From positions 1 through 64,000 of the forward strand of contig PGYU01000010.1 in NCBI GenBank assembly GCA_002839825.1: 64,000 nucleotides of DNA, in the 5' to 3' direction. Source of the stretch: Ignavibacteriae bacterium HGW-Ignavibacteriae-1. GTDB lineage: Bacteria > Bacteroidota > Ignavibacteria > Kapaibacteriales > UBA2268. The position numbers and the translations under genes were made by a program. A model generated the notes under the pieces. The model was not told the DNA's origin and made no database searches. It worked only from the letters and a program-made list of their open reading frames with translations. Below are positions 35,567-45,157 of this stretch, piece by piece. Numbering within the stretch: position 1 is the first letter of the stretch; every line of letters starts with the position of its first letter.

Positions 35567-36072
35567 GTTCCCCCTCTATCAAGAGGGGGTTAGGGGGTGT
35601 GTGATTAAATTTTCTATCAAAATAAGTTCAGAATCGTGAAAATATTTTACAAAAGCGAATTGCTCGAATATGCTCGAATACTTAGAAAGGAGCAAACTTA
35701 TGTAGAACGAATATTTTGGAATATGGTAAAGGGTCGTCAATTGGGATACGACTTTCACCGCCAAAAACCAATTGGAAATTTTATTTACGATTTTTTTTGT
35801 TTTGAATTGAAGTTGGTAGTCGAAATTGATGGTATCACTCATCTTGATAGATTAGTGCAAATTACAGATGAAGTTAAAGCGGATTATTTATCTGAATTGG
35901 ATTTGAAGTTGCTAAGATTCACCGATGATGAAGTAATTGGTAATTCAAATCAGGTGTATGAAAAACTAAAGAATTTCATTTCTGAGTTTGAATCTGCGAA
36001 AGTGAAATGAGATGTTTGCATGTAAAGCGAAATACGACACACCCCCTAACCCCCTCTTGATAGAGGGGGAAC
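35567..36072. mobile_element. DUF559 cassette with perfect 36-bp inverted repeats
   Basis: The left repeat (35567-35602) and right repeat (36037-36072) are perfect reverse complements over all 36 bp. Each contains an inner hairpin CCCCCTCT-ATCA-AGAGGGGG and then GGTTAGGGGGTGTGT. Together they enclose exactly one gene, a DUF559 endonuclease, with 33 and 26 bp between gene and repeats. No target-site duplication was found: left flank GCAAAAGCT, right flank GAGACATTT. No transposase is present. The layout suggests a small mobile or mobilisable unit. Confidence 0.75.
35636..36010 (+). CDS. DUF559 (Vsr/PD-(D/E)xK-like) endonuclease
   Basis: A 124-residue protein of the DUF559 family, which belongs to the restriction-endonuclease-like fold and resembles very-short-patch repair nucleases. 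The core pattern is visible: FHRQKPIGNFIYDFFCFELK (about 40-59), the acidic pair in VVEIDGITH, and a C-terminal LRFTDDEV. The start is a GTG at 35636, as there is no in-frame ATG near it. The biochemical role of DUF559 is not established; it could nick DNA for repair or for movement of its own cassette. Confidence 0.85.
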   Translation: MKIFYKSELLEYARILRKEQTYVERIFWNMVKGRQLGYDFHRQKPIGNFIYDFFCFELKLVVEIDGITHLDRLVQITDEVKADYLSELDLKLLRFTDDEVIGNSNQVYEKLKNFISEFESAKVK

Positions 36073-36144
36073 GAGACATTTCAGCTGTCAACTTATTTCA
36101 GGATTTTAGGATGAGACATAATGATATTTTGCGGAGAAAATGAT

Positions 36145-36732
36145 ATGAAACTTATGATTCTGCTTTTATCGTGCGCTTTATTTAGCGTTGCAATTTGTCA
36201 AAATGATGTTCAATTTGATGAGGATTTTTTTGAACCAATAAAAGGTTCTTTCGGACCCTGCAACTATTGGGGCAATCCAAATCATTATGACAGCCTTGAT
36301 ATGGTTGATCAAGGATTGAGCAGAACAAACATTATATTTGGCGATTCAATTCACAATGAAAATCTTTTTAATTTGATTAATTCAATTGAATCTGATATTA
36401 TCTATATTCATCGCGGGATTGGACCTTGGGAGCGAGCTTCAGGCGCTGTTCTACATTTTTTAGACATTGAAGATAATCACTATTATTTGATAATTTGCAC
36501 ACAAGACAAAGTAAACCTTGATTGCAATCATTGGGATCCCGAACATTTTAATGAAAATTTTGATGAATTGAAAAAAGTTAAGAATTTCGATTTTTATCTT
36601 TACACAGGCAAAATTGATAATTATATAAACTATTTAAGAAAAAATATTGACTGGACAAGTGATGACATTTCCCGAATTGATTCTCTTCATAATGAGATGC
36701 GTATGCGTAAGAACATAATTAATGATAAATAG
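36145..36732 (+). CDS. Exported protein of unknown function
   Basis: A 195-residue protein with a signal peptide (MKLMILLLSCALFSVAIC). I choose the ATG at 36145, which has GGAG 8 nt upstream, over the ATG at 36121. The mature part is rich in aromatic and acidic residues (GPCNYWGNPNHYDSLD, DCNHWDPEHFNE), with three cysteines after the signal. I recognise no family. It lies just outside the right repeat of the DUF559 cassette. Confidence 0.55.
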   Translation: MKLMILLLSCALFSVAICQNDVQFDEDFFEPIKGSFGPCNYWGNPNHYDSLDMVDQGLSRTNIIFGDSIHNENLFNLINSIESDIIYIHRGIGPWERASGAVLHFLDIEDNHYYLIICTQDKVNLDCNHWDPEHFNENFDELKKVKNFDFYLYTGKIDNYINYLRKNIDWTSDDISRIDSLHNEMRMRKNIINDK

Positions 36733-36747
36733 GTTGCAATCATTTTC

Positions 36748-36862
36748 CCACGGTTGAAACCGTGGGCTATGTTTTTCGTTCATTTCTCCCCCACGGTTGA
36801 AACCGTGGGCTATGTTTACGTTCATTTTTTTCCAAACGAATATAACCGTGGGCTATGTTTGC
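36748..36862. repeat. Three CCCACGG-family palindromes in the opposite orientation
   Basis: Two full copies (CCCACGGTTGAAACCGTGGG followed by CTATGTTT) begin at 36748 and 36789, and a third (about 36833-36862) has lost its left arm but keeps AACCGTGGGCTATGTTT. The intervals share CGTTCATTT. This is the same family as at 14.9, 18.7 and 52.7 kb. A weak hairpin, CCCTTCTT / AAGAAGGG (36895-36925), follows and may terminate the minus-strand gene at 36988. Confidence 0.87.
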
Positions 36863-36987
36863 AAGGTATTTCAGTCCTTCCCAAATACAACAAACCCTTC
36901 TTTAACTTTTTAAGTCTAAGAAGGGCTTGATGTTGTACCAAATGTCGTTTTTGAAGTTTGAACTTACTTCATATTTGTAGTATTTGC

Positions 36988-39906
36988 TTATTCAACTATT
37001 ACAAATGAACGGACAATTGAGAATTTATCGGAGAATAATGTGTAGTAATAAACTCCGCTTGCAAGTTTAGATTCTTTGTCAAATGTTACTGTGTGTGTAC
37101 CTGCCGTTTGGTAGCCATCAACTATTGTTGCGACTACATTTCCGAGCATATCGGTAATATTCATTTTGACATAATCTGAATTTAGCAAACTATATTGAAT
37201 TGTTGTAGTATTTGTGAATGGATTCGGGTAGTTATTCGATAATGTGAAATTACGCGAATATTCGTTATCCACCACGCTTGCTCCTGAGACCAAATCGGTT
37301 AGAAGCACCGGCAATAGCTGATATCCATTATTTGGAGAATTCATGCTTGATTGGCTAAGTACGCCAACAAAGGTGCCGTTCTGTATAAAAGGATTCCCAA
37401 CCAAATAGGTATCCGAATTGCTTCCTATGCTGAGCGAAACACGATTTGTGTTGTCAGTAGGGTCAGTAATTTGGTATAGTGTAGAAGCTCTGAAAGTTGC
37501 ATCGCCTACGTTAGTGATGGTAAGATTTTCAATTGTAATCAGACGGCTTTCGTACATCTCGCCATTTGTCGCAATATCATTCAATGTAACTTTGATAGGT
37601 GTAGGCAACAAATTTGTAGGAGATAATCTTTCATATCCTGTCAAATCGGCACCGTTAATCACAGTTAAGTGATTCAATTCTGATAATCTACCTTGGACAC
37701 GAATTCTATCGCCTATTTTAATTTCATTTGTTGCAACATCATAATGGAAGTCGCCTGAAGATTGGTGCAAAGTAATGGCACCGGTTTCATCTTGAATCCT
37801 AGTAAATCTTCCTAAAGTACGTGTTACGATACCTTCGATTGCAAATTCTGTTCCCGAAGGAAGGTCTCTTGCGTCGCTAATCGAGACAATATATTCGCCG
37901 ATACCGGTTACATTTATATAGTCAATTCCCGCATTGTGAGTAAATTGAATGATCCCATCAACTTGACCCACAACTGTAGGAGCAAATGTTATATAAAATG
38001 TTTGTGTACCGTTTGGTGGTATAGTTCCACTTGTTGGTGAGATAATATACTGGTAATTGTCAGAGAATAAATCTGAGATTTCTAAATCGGCATCACCTGT
38101 ATTAGTAATAGTTACTTCTAACTGTTTTTGTGTCCCAATTAATACTTTACCAAAATTAAGAAAACTTGTACTGATTGAAAACTCAGGAGCTGTATTATCA
38201 ACTCTGCCTGTACCACTAACTCTTATAGAATCAGATGCATTAGCAGCATTATGATTGAAAAATATGTATCCGGCTTTCAGACCTTCGGATGTGGGTTTAA
38301 ATGTGATTACGACTTCCATTGAGGAATCCGGTTCAACACTTCCGGCAGGAGATGAAAATGTAAATTGGTCACTATCTGAGAATATACTCGAAATAAGCAA
38401 ATCAGCATCACCGTTATTAGTAATAATCACAGTCCTGTTTTTTTCTGTATTTACCATTACTGAACCAAAGTTGATATAAGATATGTTTACGGTAAATTCT
38501 GAGTTCGTACCATCCGGTCCGCCGACACCAGTAACTCTTACTGAATCTTTCAGATTGGTAGCATTGTGAGTGAAATGAATAAAGGCGGTTTTTAATCCGT
38601 CAACAGTCGGTGAGAATGTAACTGCGTATTTCATACTCTGACCTGGTGCAATTACACCTGATGTTGAATTCACTGTAAATGCCATATCCGAAGATGTTAC
38701 TGTTAGTATTACAAGATTCGAAGTTCCCATATTGGTTACAGTAATTGTATCCACTTTTTGAGTACCTGTATTGACTTGTCCAAAGAATAATGTACTCGGT
38801 GAGGCACTAAATATAGCAGATGAACTGCTCCCTCTAACACTTACGGAATCCTTTTCACCTTCATCATTATGATTAAAAATGATATGTCCGGTTCTTAAAC
38901 TATTAGACAAAGGAGCGAATGTTATATAATATTTTAGAGAATCACCCGGTGCAATTGTACCGTTAGTTGGTGTAACTGTAAAAACGACATTCGTGCTTGT
39001 AACACTTGAAATAACGAGGTTTTCATCACCTGTATTAGTTACTGTTACAGAATCTCTTTTAGTTTGACCATTGTTGACATGTCCAAAATCTACATTGGTA
39101 GAATCAACCGAGAATACAGGACCATTTAATTGTTCTGAATCAGGAAGATTGGTTGTAACGCCTGAAGCCAAAGTGACAGCCGCATTAAACGCTAAAGCTC
39201 TGCCATCTAAAGATGCACCGGTGCCAAAAGTAACCGATTGGTCAGCCAAAATTGTACCTTTTACTGTTGCATAAGTTCCTATTGTAGCAGAAGTACCAAC
39301 TTGCCAAAAAATATTTTTAGCTTGTGCACCACCTGCAAGTATGATTTTGATTCCGCTTCCCATATTAAATGAAGTGGAAATTTGAAAAATCCAAACATCA
39401 GACGAACTGCCTGTCAATGTAAGGTCACTGCCGGTTATTGCGGCAGAAGATGTAAATTTGTATAGTCCCGGAACGAGGTTTAATCCACCCATATTGCCAT
39501 CACCGGGATTGAGAAAATCGCCTGTTGGTATTGGAGTTCTGCCAGCAGCATCGTTATATGCTGTGGTTAAATCACTTTTTGCCGTTTGTAGTAACGTAGC
39601 ATTGACTACCGAACCTTCTGGACCGGAATCATCAACTACATAAATTGTTCCATCAACATTTGATCCGTCAAAACCAACAATAAAACTGCCTGCTGCCGGG
39701 CTTAAACCAACATTGCCTTTAATCGCTACCGGTGGAATGCCGGTTACTGCAGAACCCGACAATATTACAAAATCTGATGTGGAAAGAAGGTCTAATGCAG
39801 GTATTGAATTTGCTATCGTACTCATCGTCAAACCAAAAATCAAAATAGCACCGAGAAGATGTAAAGATTTTTTGTATATCCCCGCAATTTTTAAATTTTT
39901 TGTCAT
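36988..39906 (-). CDS. Secreted ice-binding-like (DUF3494) protein with anchor-D domains and T9SS tail
   Basis: A 972-residue protein. After a signal peptide (about 12-33) comes a DUF3494 ice-binding domain (about 36-255), recognisable by SDFVILSGSAVTGIPPVAIKG, GNVGLSPAAGSFI and the C-terminal KGTILADQSVTFGTGASLDGRALA-like block. Four repeats of about 100 residues of the choice-of-anchor-D (ASPM/HYDIN-like) type follow (about 260-668), each with a (V/L)xFGxV and a TNxGDxxLxI motif. Then come a YhcR/OB-fold-like region (about 672-870) and a T9SS sorting domain (NYPNPFTNTTTIQYS to the end). It is probably exported and bound at the cell surface. Confidence 0.85.
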   Translation of the reverse strand: MTKNLKIAGIYKKSLHLLGAILIFGLTMSTIANSIPALDLLSTSDFVILSGSAVTGIPPVAIKGNVGLSPAAGSFIVGFDGSNVDGTIYVVDDSGPEGSVVNATLLQTAKSDLTTAYNDAAGRTPIPTGDFLNPGDGNMGGLNLVPGLYKFTSSAAITGSDLTLTGSSSDVWIFQISTSFNMGSGIKIILAGGAQAKNIFWQVGTSATIGTYATVKGTILADQSVTFGTGASLDGRALAFNAAVTLASGVTTNLPDSEQLNGPVFSVDSTNVDFGHVNNGQTKRDSVTVTNTGDENLVISSVTSTNVVFTVTPTNGTIAPGDSLKYYITFAPLSNSLRTGHIIFNHNDEGEKDSVSVRGSSSSAIFSASPSTLFFGQVNTGTQKVDTITVTNMGTSNLVILTVTSSDMAFTVNSTSGVIAPGQSMKYAVTFSPTVDGLKTAFIHFTHNATNLKDSVRVTGVGGPDGTNSEFTVNISYINFGSVMVNTEKNRTVIITNNGDADLLISSIFSDSDQFTFSSPAGSVEPDSSMEVVITFKPTSEGLKAGYIFFNHNAANASDSIRVSGTGRVDNTAPEFSISTSFLNFGKVLIGTQKQLEVTITNTGDADLEISDLFSDNYQYIISPTSGTIPPNGTQTFYITFAPTVVGQVDGIIQFTHNAGIDYINVTGIGEYIVSISDARDLPSGTEFAIEGIVTRTLGRFTRIQDETGAITLHQSSGDFHYDVATNEIKIGDRIRVQGRLSELNHLTVINGADLTGYERLSPTNLLPTPIKVTLNDIATNGEMYESRLITIENLTITNVGDATFRASTLYQITDPTDNTNRVSLSIGSNSDTYLVGNPFIQNGTFVGVLSQSSMNSPNNGYQLLPVLLTDLVSGASVVDNEYSRNFTLSNNYPNPFTNTTTIQYSLLNSDYVKMNITDMLGNVVATIVDGYQTAGTHTVTFDKESKLASGVYYYTLFSDKFSIVRSFVIVE

Positions 39907-40147
39907 AACCCTTACTCCTTTTATAAATTTGAACTTCTATCATTATGATAAACTTGTTCATGAATCTGTTAGATTCGGATTCATTTGCAATACAAAGGTA
40001 ACTTATATATAATGGAGCATCTTACATAATTTTTTATATTTCTTATACTTATCACTCCTTTTGGAATGTATTTTGACAGTATTTATTTGCGATTTTGATA
40101 AAAACCCCATTGAGCTCGAATGAGTGTAGCTTATGAGGAAAAGCAGG

Positions 40148-40171
40148 AAAAACCCGATTAGATATCGGGTT
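40148..40171 (-). terminator. Terminator downstream of the delta-60-repeat gene
   Basis: AACCCGAT / ATCGGGTT (40151-40158 and 40164-40171) is followed, on the minus strand, by a short T-run. Apart from this, the 324-bp gap 39907-40230 shows only AT-rich sequence that should hold the promoter of the ice-binding-like gene; I see no clear promoter match. Confidence 0.7.
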
Positions 40172-40230
40172 CTTTTATAAATTGGGTATGGTTTTTTTTT
40201 TTAAAAAGCTTGCAAATGCAATTTGTAGAA

Positions 40231-43200
40231 TCAATTATCAGGATAAACGAGCGTATCAGCTTGGATAATGAATAATTGGTAGCCTTGACCGGGCGTCATG
40301 TCACCAATCGTATTGATACCAAACTCGGGATAATAGATATTACCGCTGTTGTCTTTGACTATCACTAAATTGTTATCATCAGTTATATCTTCTAAAGCGA
40401 TTTCAATATTCATAGCCGAATTGCGCAAATAAGCAATCTGATTCCAGCCGGCACTTAGAGTGATTGGATTTTCTGCCGGGAAAACGGGCAATCCGATTAC
40501 TTCGAGAGTAGCTGCTGACTTGGTATAAACCGAATATCCTTCCTTGAAGTTCCAATTACCGATTGTATTTATTTCAAATTCCGGGAAATATATGTTTCCG
40601 GCATTGTCTTTCACAATTTCAATAGCTTCTACAATATCGGAAAAAATATCTTCCAAAGCAGGTTCGGCAGCAAATATATTCATTGAAATCAAGTTCCATC
40701 CTGTGCCAAGTTGAATTTCTTGGACAATATATTCCATTGTTGTAAATGTAAACGAATCCGACCAAAGTCCCGCACCGCCCTCATTTGAAGCTCTCATTCT
40801 CCACCAATATTGCGTTAGAGATGCTAAAAATCCTCCCGGCAATTGGAAAGTGGTATCGCTTATATTTGAAATCGTGCTTATGATATTTGTAAAAGCAGAG
40901 TCTGATGCTATTTCAATAGAGTAACTCGTAGCTGTAAGAGCTTCGTTCCACACAAACATGGGCGCCAAATCAACTTCTTCGGCATCGTTTTCAGGATTGA
41001 TAAGTACCGGAATATCTGGAGGTTCAATTTGTGTCACAAATGAACGAACCTCCGACCAAACAGAATTTTCTTGCGAATTCTTTGACAGAACTCTCCAAAA
41101 ATATTGGGTTGCAAAGTCCAAAATTGAATCCGGCAGTGTGTATTGCACATCAAAAACATCAATATCCAACAATAGTGGATTCGCAAAATTAGCATCGCTG
41201 CCGATTTGCAAACGATAATGAGAAGCGTAAACTGCGGGTTCCCAAATAAAATCATTGATAATTGGTTGATTAAGGGCATTATTAACAGGCGAAACCAAAA
41301 TTGCAATTTCAGGAATTTGAGTATAGTACGATAGTGAGGCATAATTTGGAGAAAGAGAATTTTCAAAACTACGGAAATCGCCACCCGAATAAATTGCATC
41401 GGGGCTACCTGCAAGTGCATAAACGGGTCTATCAGGATTGGGTGTCCAAGGCAAAATATTCCCGAATAAATCAACTGCAGCGAGATTTAGGAAATCTTGA
41501 CCGGAAAGTTTCGTAAAATCGCCACCGATGTATATCACATCAAAGGGTTCGTGATAGCCATAAATTGTCCAAACTGTATTATCGGGCGAGGGATTCCAAT
41601 TTAATAATGAGCCATCTGCGTCGAAAGCAGCTAAACGGCTTCGCGATTCACCCATCACGCTACTAAACCAACCACCAAGATAAATATTCTCTTTATAATA
41701 TAGTATGCTTAGAACAACGTTATTAGCATCAGGATTGAACGACATCAAATTGCCATCCGAATCTATGGCTGCTGCACGATTACGTTGACTGCCATTGACC
41801 ATTGTAAAGAAACCGCCGATATACACATCGCCCTCATTAACGTCCAAACAATATACTGAAGCATTTGGAGTGCATTCCCAAGGAGTAAGCGCCCCGTTGG
41901 TATCTAACACTGCGATATACTTGCGGTCAATATTATTAATTTTTGAAAAATTGCCGCCTACATATATCAAATCATTTTTAGCTTTTACTGCGTAAATAGG
42001 AGCGCTTGGAGTGATAGAAAATGGACTGAGAGTGCCGTCCAATCTTACTGCTGCTAAATATTTTCGATTTACAGCCCCCAATTTTGTAAAATTGCCGGAA
42101 ATATAAATATTGCCGTTCATATAAGAAATGCTCGAAACGTCAGCATTTGGATTCGGGTCCCACGATGTAAAATTGCCGTCCGCATCAATTGCAGCGACGT
42201 AATTTCGATTCACCCCACCCAATCCTGTGAAATTGCCACCAATAAAAATATCGTCGCCTATCATCGAAATTGCCAATCCTGTACCATTCGATGAAGGATT
42301 CCAATCCGAAACAGTGCCATCGTTATTAATTGAAGCAAATCCCGCACGGTCTTGATTATTTACTTTGCCGAAAGCTCCGGCGGCATAGAGTTTATCGCCG
42401 AAAAAATCAACAAAAAACACATTGCCATCTGCTGCGGGTGTCCAATTTTGGAGAGCCCCGCTCATATCGAAAGATGCCAAATATAAACGATTCAAATTAT
42501 TGACTTTGGTAAATCTGCCACCAATGTAAATTTGGGAATTTTTAAGGGAAATTGATTCGACAACACTATTAACGTTTGGAAACCATGGTTCGAGCAATCC
42601 GTTTGTCTTAACTATACCAAGTCGGTTGACAATTTCACCTTTGAGCTTGGTGAATGCACCACCGAGATAAATTTGATTGCCGTCAATTTCAATAGTACGA
42701 ACGAAATTATTTGCCTCAGGATTCCACGAAGCAAGAGTTCCATTGATACTTATTGCTCCTGAAAAATCACGTTTGACATCATTTATTTTTCGAAAATTTC
42801 CGCCGGCATAAATTGTATCGTTTGCAATTGCAATCGAAAAAACTTCATCATCAATTTTGGGTTTGAACGTAGTAAGATTGCCGTTCAAATCTATACAAGC
42901 CATATAGCTGCGAAATTCGTTGTTAATCCCTTGGAAAGAACCGCTGACATAAATCAAATTGCCATATTTTACCATATCATAAACATAAGGGTAACGTCCT
43001 ATATCAACGCTCGGCGCCCATGAAGTCAAATTCCCCGAAGCATCTATTTGTGCGAGCCGATTTCTCTCGAAGTCACCAACTCTTGTAAATTCGCCGCCGA
43101 TAAACCAACCACCGTTACCATCAGGAATAGCAATATTGACTTTGCCGTTGATTTTAGGGTATCCGGGCAAAAATTCGCCTGTATCTTTGTCAACGATTGT

Positions 43201-43398
43201 ACCACTACCTGTCAACAAGGAAATTTTGGTGAAAGTGCCACCTATATATTTGGTTCCATTGTGATTGACGATTGCTCTTACAGTACCATTGAAAGCAAGA
43301 TTGGAATCGAGTAGGTAGTTAGATTGGGCGTTTTGTGCCGGAAATAATAGTAGCAGTATGCTTGTAATTGCAATGGTGATGTAGCTTTTTATCAACAC
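40231..43398 (-). CDS. Secreted delta-60-repeat beta-propeller protein with Fn3-like domains
   Basis: A 1055-residue exported protein. After a signal peptide (about 5-26), about 14 repeats of roughly 45-60 residues carry the (Y/F)(I/V/A)GGxFTxxxxxxR motif of delta-60 propeller repeats (about 30-710). Two fibronectin-type-III-like domains follow (about 720-920), and then a duplicated 70-residue C-terminal module with GWNxI and VKDNxGNIYxPEF. That module may act as a non-canonical sorting or anchoring domain. I start at the GTG at 43398, which has GGAG 7 nt upstream; a TTG at 43413 is the alternative. Confidence 0.8.
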   Translation of the reverse strand: MLIKSYITIAITSILLLLFPAQNAQSNYLLDSNLAFNGTVRAIVNHNGTKYIGGTFTKISLLTGSGTIVDKDTGEFLPGYPKINGKVNIAIPDGNGGWFIGGEFTRVGDFERNRLAQIDASGNLTSWAPSVDIGRYPYVYDMVKYGNLIYVSGSFQGINNEFRSYMACIDLNGNLTTFKPKIDDEVFSIAIANDTIYAGGNFRKINDVKRDFSGAISINGTLASWNPEANNFVRTIEIDGNQIYLGGAFTKLKGEIVNRLGIVKTNGLLEPWFPNVNSVVESISLKNSQIYIGGRFTKVNNLNRLYLASFDMSGALQNWTPAADGNVFFVDFFGDKLYAAGAFGKVNNQDRAGFASINNDGTVSDWNPSSNGTGLAISMIGDDIFIGGNFTGLGGVNRNYVAAIDADGNFTSWDPNPNADVSSISYMNGNIYISGNFTKLGAVNRKYLAAVRLDGTLSPFSITPSAPIYAVKAKNDLIYVGGNFSKINNIDRKYIAVLDTNGALTPWECTPNASVYCLDVNEGDVYIGGFFTMVNGSQRNRAAAIDSDGNLMSFNPDANNVVLSILYYKENIYLGGWFSSVMGESRSRLAAFDADGSLLNWNPSPDNTVWTIYGYHEPFDVIYIGGDFTKLSGQDFLNLAAVDLFGNILPWTPNPDRPVYALAGSPDAIYSGGDFRSFENSLSPNYASLSYYTQIPEIAILVSPVNNALNQPIINDFIWEPAVYASHYRLQIGSDANFANPLLLDIDVFDVQYTLPDSILDFATQYFWRVLSKNSQENSVWSEVRSFVTQIEPPDIPVLINPENDAEEVDLAPMFVWNEALTATSYSIEIASDSAFTNIISTISNISDTTFQLPGGFLASLTQYWWRMRASNEGGAGLWSDSFTFTTMEYIVQEIQLGTGWNLISMNIFAAEPALEDIFSDIVEAIEIVKDNAGNIYFPEFEINTIGNWNFKEGYSVYTKSAATLEVIGLPVFPAENPITLSAGWNQIAYLRNSAMNIEIALEDITDDNNLVIVKDNSGNIYYPEFGINTIGDMTPGQGYQLFIIQADTLVYPDN

Positions 43399-43508
43399 TC
43401 GGATACTCCGCAATAATTATTATCGTCAAATTTCAACATTTGAAATGCATCTAAAGACGTTAATCTTCGTCTTATAGTTACAGATTTTCAAATATAGCAA
43501 TTATTATT

Positions 43509-45137
43509 ATGACTATGAAGAATAATTTTGTATTTTATTTTCATTACAAGCTACTTATAATCCTATCACTTATTGTGATACCTAACACCGAATGCTTCCC
43601 GCAAGAAAATCGAGACGAACTAATCAACTTTCAGTCAGCAAAATTGAGGTATATTCTCGAAATGGCAGAGAAATATCATTTCGATTCGCTCGATATTGTT
43701 GCCGCTTGTGACAAGGCTTTTTCAAGTTTACTGAAAGAATTTGACCCGCAATCAGAGTATTATTCAAAAGAAATGTCAAGTTACATTCGCGAACGCTATA
43801 AAGGTGTTCTTGTCGGCATCGGAGTTGATTTAATCGTAATTAGCGATACAGCTACTATAGCCAACGTTGCCGAAGGTAGCCCTGCCGAGGCTCTCGGTTT
43901 AAGAATCGGCGATAGAATTTCGGCAATTGATTTGATTAGCACAGTCGGAATGAATCGCGAGGATGTATTGACACTCTTGCAAGGAGACGAAGGCACAAAA
44001 ATTGAAATTGAAATACGGAAATTCCCCACAAGAAAAATCGAGAAGCATAGCATTTCGAGACTTAAATATGATTCGCCAAGTGTGGGAGCTAATTTTGTAA
44101 TCGCAGGTACTCGAGTAGCTTATATTTTGTTGAATAGAGTTTCAGAAAAAACGCCAACAGAGTTTGCTGAAGCTTTAAATGAACTAAACAAAAGTGATTA
44201 TGATTATTTTTTGCTTGATTTGAGAAATAATCCCGGTGGATATTTGGGGCAATCGGCTCAAATTGCAGATGAATTCTTGGAGAAAGGACAAATTATCTGC
44301 CGAACACAATCCAAAACACCGGAATTTGATTCAGTTTTTGCGGCTTCAGGCAACGGCACTCTGAAGGATATGCCACTTGTAATTATGATGGATTCAAATT
44401 CTGCTTCCGGGGCTGAGGTTATAGCCGGAGCAATGCAAGATAACGATAGAGCATTAGTTGTGGGAATGCCATCTTACGGTAAAGCATCGGCGCAGAAATT
44501 TTTCAACATAGCTGATAGTTCCTCCTTCAGAATTACAGTAGCTCATTACGAGACTCCTCTTGGGCGGGCAATCCAGAAAAATTTATCTTCAGACGAAAAA
44601 GTAGAATTGGACCCTTCGGCAAGAATGCACATGGACGACGAGAACTTTTCGAAAATTAACGAAATGATTCAAAAGCATGGCGGAAAAACTCATATGCCGA
44701 TTTTCAAGACACCCAAAGGACGTACTGTCATTGGCGGTGGTGGCATCATCCCGGACTATTTCGTAAATTATGATACAACAACGACGCTAACGAAAGTCCT
44801 AAGGGCAAAGGCAATTATGATGACTTGGTCAATGTATTTTATCGAAAAAAATTACGAAATGTTCGAAAATGAATATAAAACTTTTGAATTGTTCGATAAA
44901 ACCTTTAATTTTACAAATGATGATATTGTACATTTTGCAAACTTCTGTGTTGCAAACAAAATTTGGAATGCAGAAATGTTCAAGATTGACAGACATTACA
45001 TATTATTTCACTTAAAAGCATTGATTGCCTATGTGAAATGGGGCTCGAACGAATATAACAAAGTTATGGTAAGGACTGACCCATTTGTGAAAAAGTCAAT
45101 CGAAATTATGAATGAATCTAAAGCATTGATTAAATAA
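43509..45137 (+). CDS. S41-family C-terminal processing peptidase with PDZ domain
   Basis: A periplasmic serine peptidase of the CtpA/Prc type. It has 542 residues: a signal peptide (about 12-32), a PDZ domain (about 95-175, GVLVGIGVDLIV and GDRISAID) and an S41 catalytic domain (about 185-370). The Ser-Lys dyad is visible as DSNSASGAEVIAGAM and SYGKASAQ, with RNNPGGYL before it. The C-terminal 130 residues are helical and of unknown role, as in many Bacteroidota homologues. A second in-frame ATG at 43515 is equally possible as the start. Confidence 0.9.
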   Translation: MTMKNNFVFYFHYKLLIILSLIVIPNTECFPQENRDELINFQSAKLRYILEMAEKYHFDSLDIVAACDKAFSSLLKEFDPQSEYYSKEMSSYIRERYKGVLVGIGVDLIVISDTATIANVAEGSPAEALGLRIGDRISAIDLISTVGMNREDVLTLLQGDEGTKIEIEIRKFPTRKIEKHSISRLKYDSPSVGANFVIAGTRVAYILLNRVSEKTPTEFAEALNELNKSDYDYFLLDLRNNPGGYLGQSAQIADEFLEKGQIICRTQSKTPEFDSVFAASGNGTLKDMPLVIMMDSNSASGAEVIAGAMQDNDRALVVGMPSYGKASAQKFFNIADSSSFRITVAHYETPLGRAIQKNLSSDEKVELDPSARMHMDDENFSKINEMIQKHGGKTHMPIFKTPKGRTVIGGGGIIPDYFVNYDTTTTLTKVLRAKAIMMTWSMYFIEKNYEMFENEYKTFELFDKTFNFTNDDIVHFANFCVANKIWNAEMFKIDRHYILFHLKALIAYVKWGSNEYNKVMVRTDPFVKKSIEIMNESKALIK

Positions 45138-45157
45138 TTATTGAAGGTATAAGATAT

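Noticed and set aside
35636-36010. DUF559 gene as a classical IS transposase gene
   Set aside because: No DDE, HUH or serine/tyrosine recombinase motif is present; the visible motif is restriction-endonuclease-like.
39907-40230. Small RNA or missed gene in the 324-bp gap
   Set aside because: Only a terminator hairpin and AT-rich sequence are visible; no frame of reasonable length or start was found.
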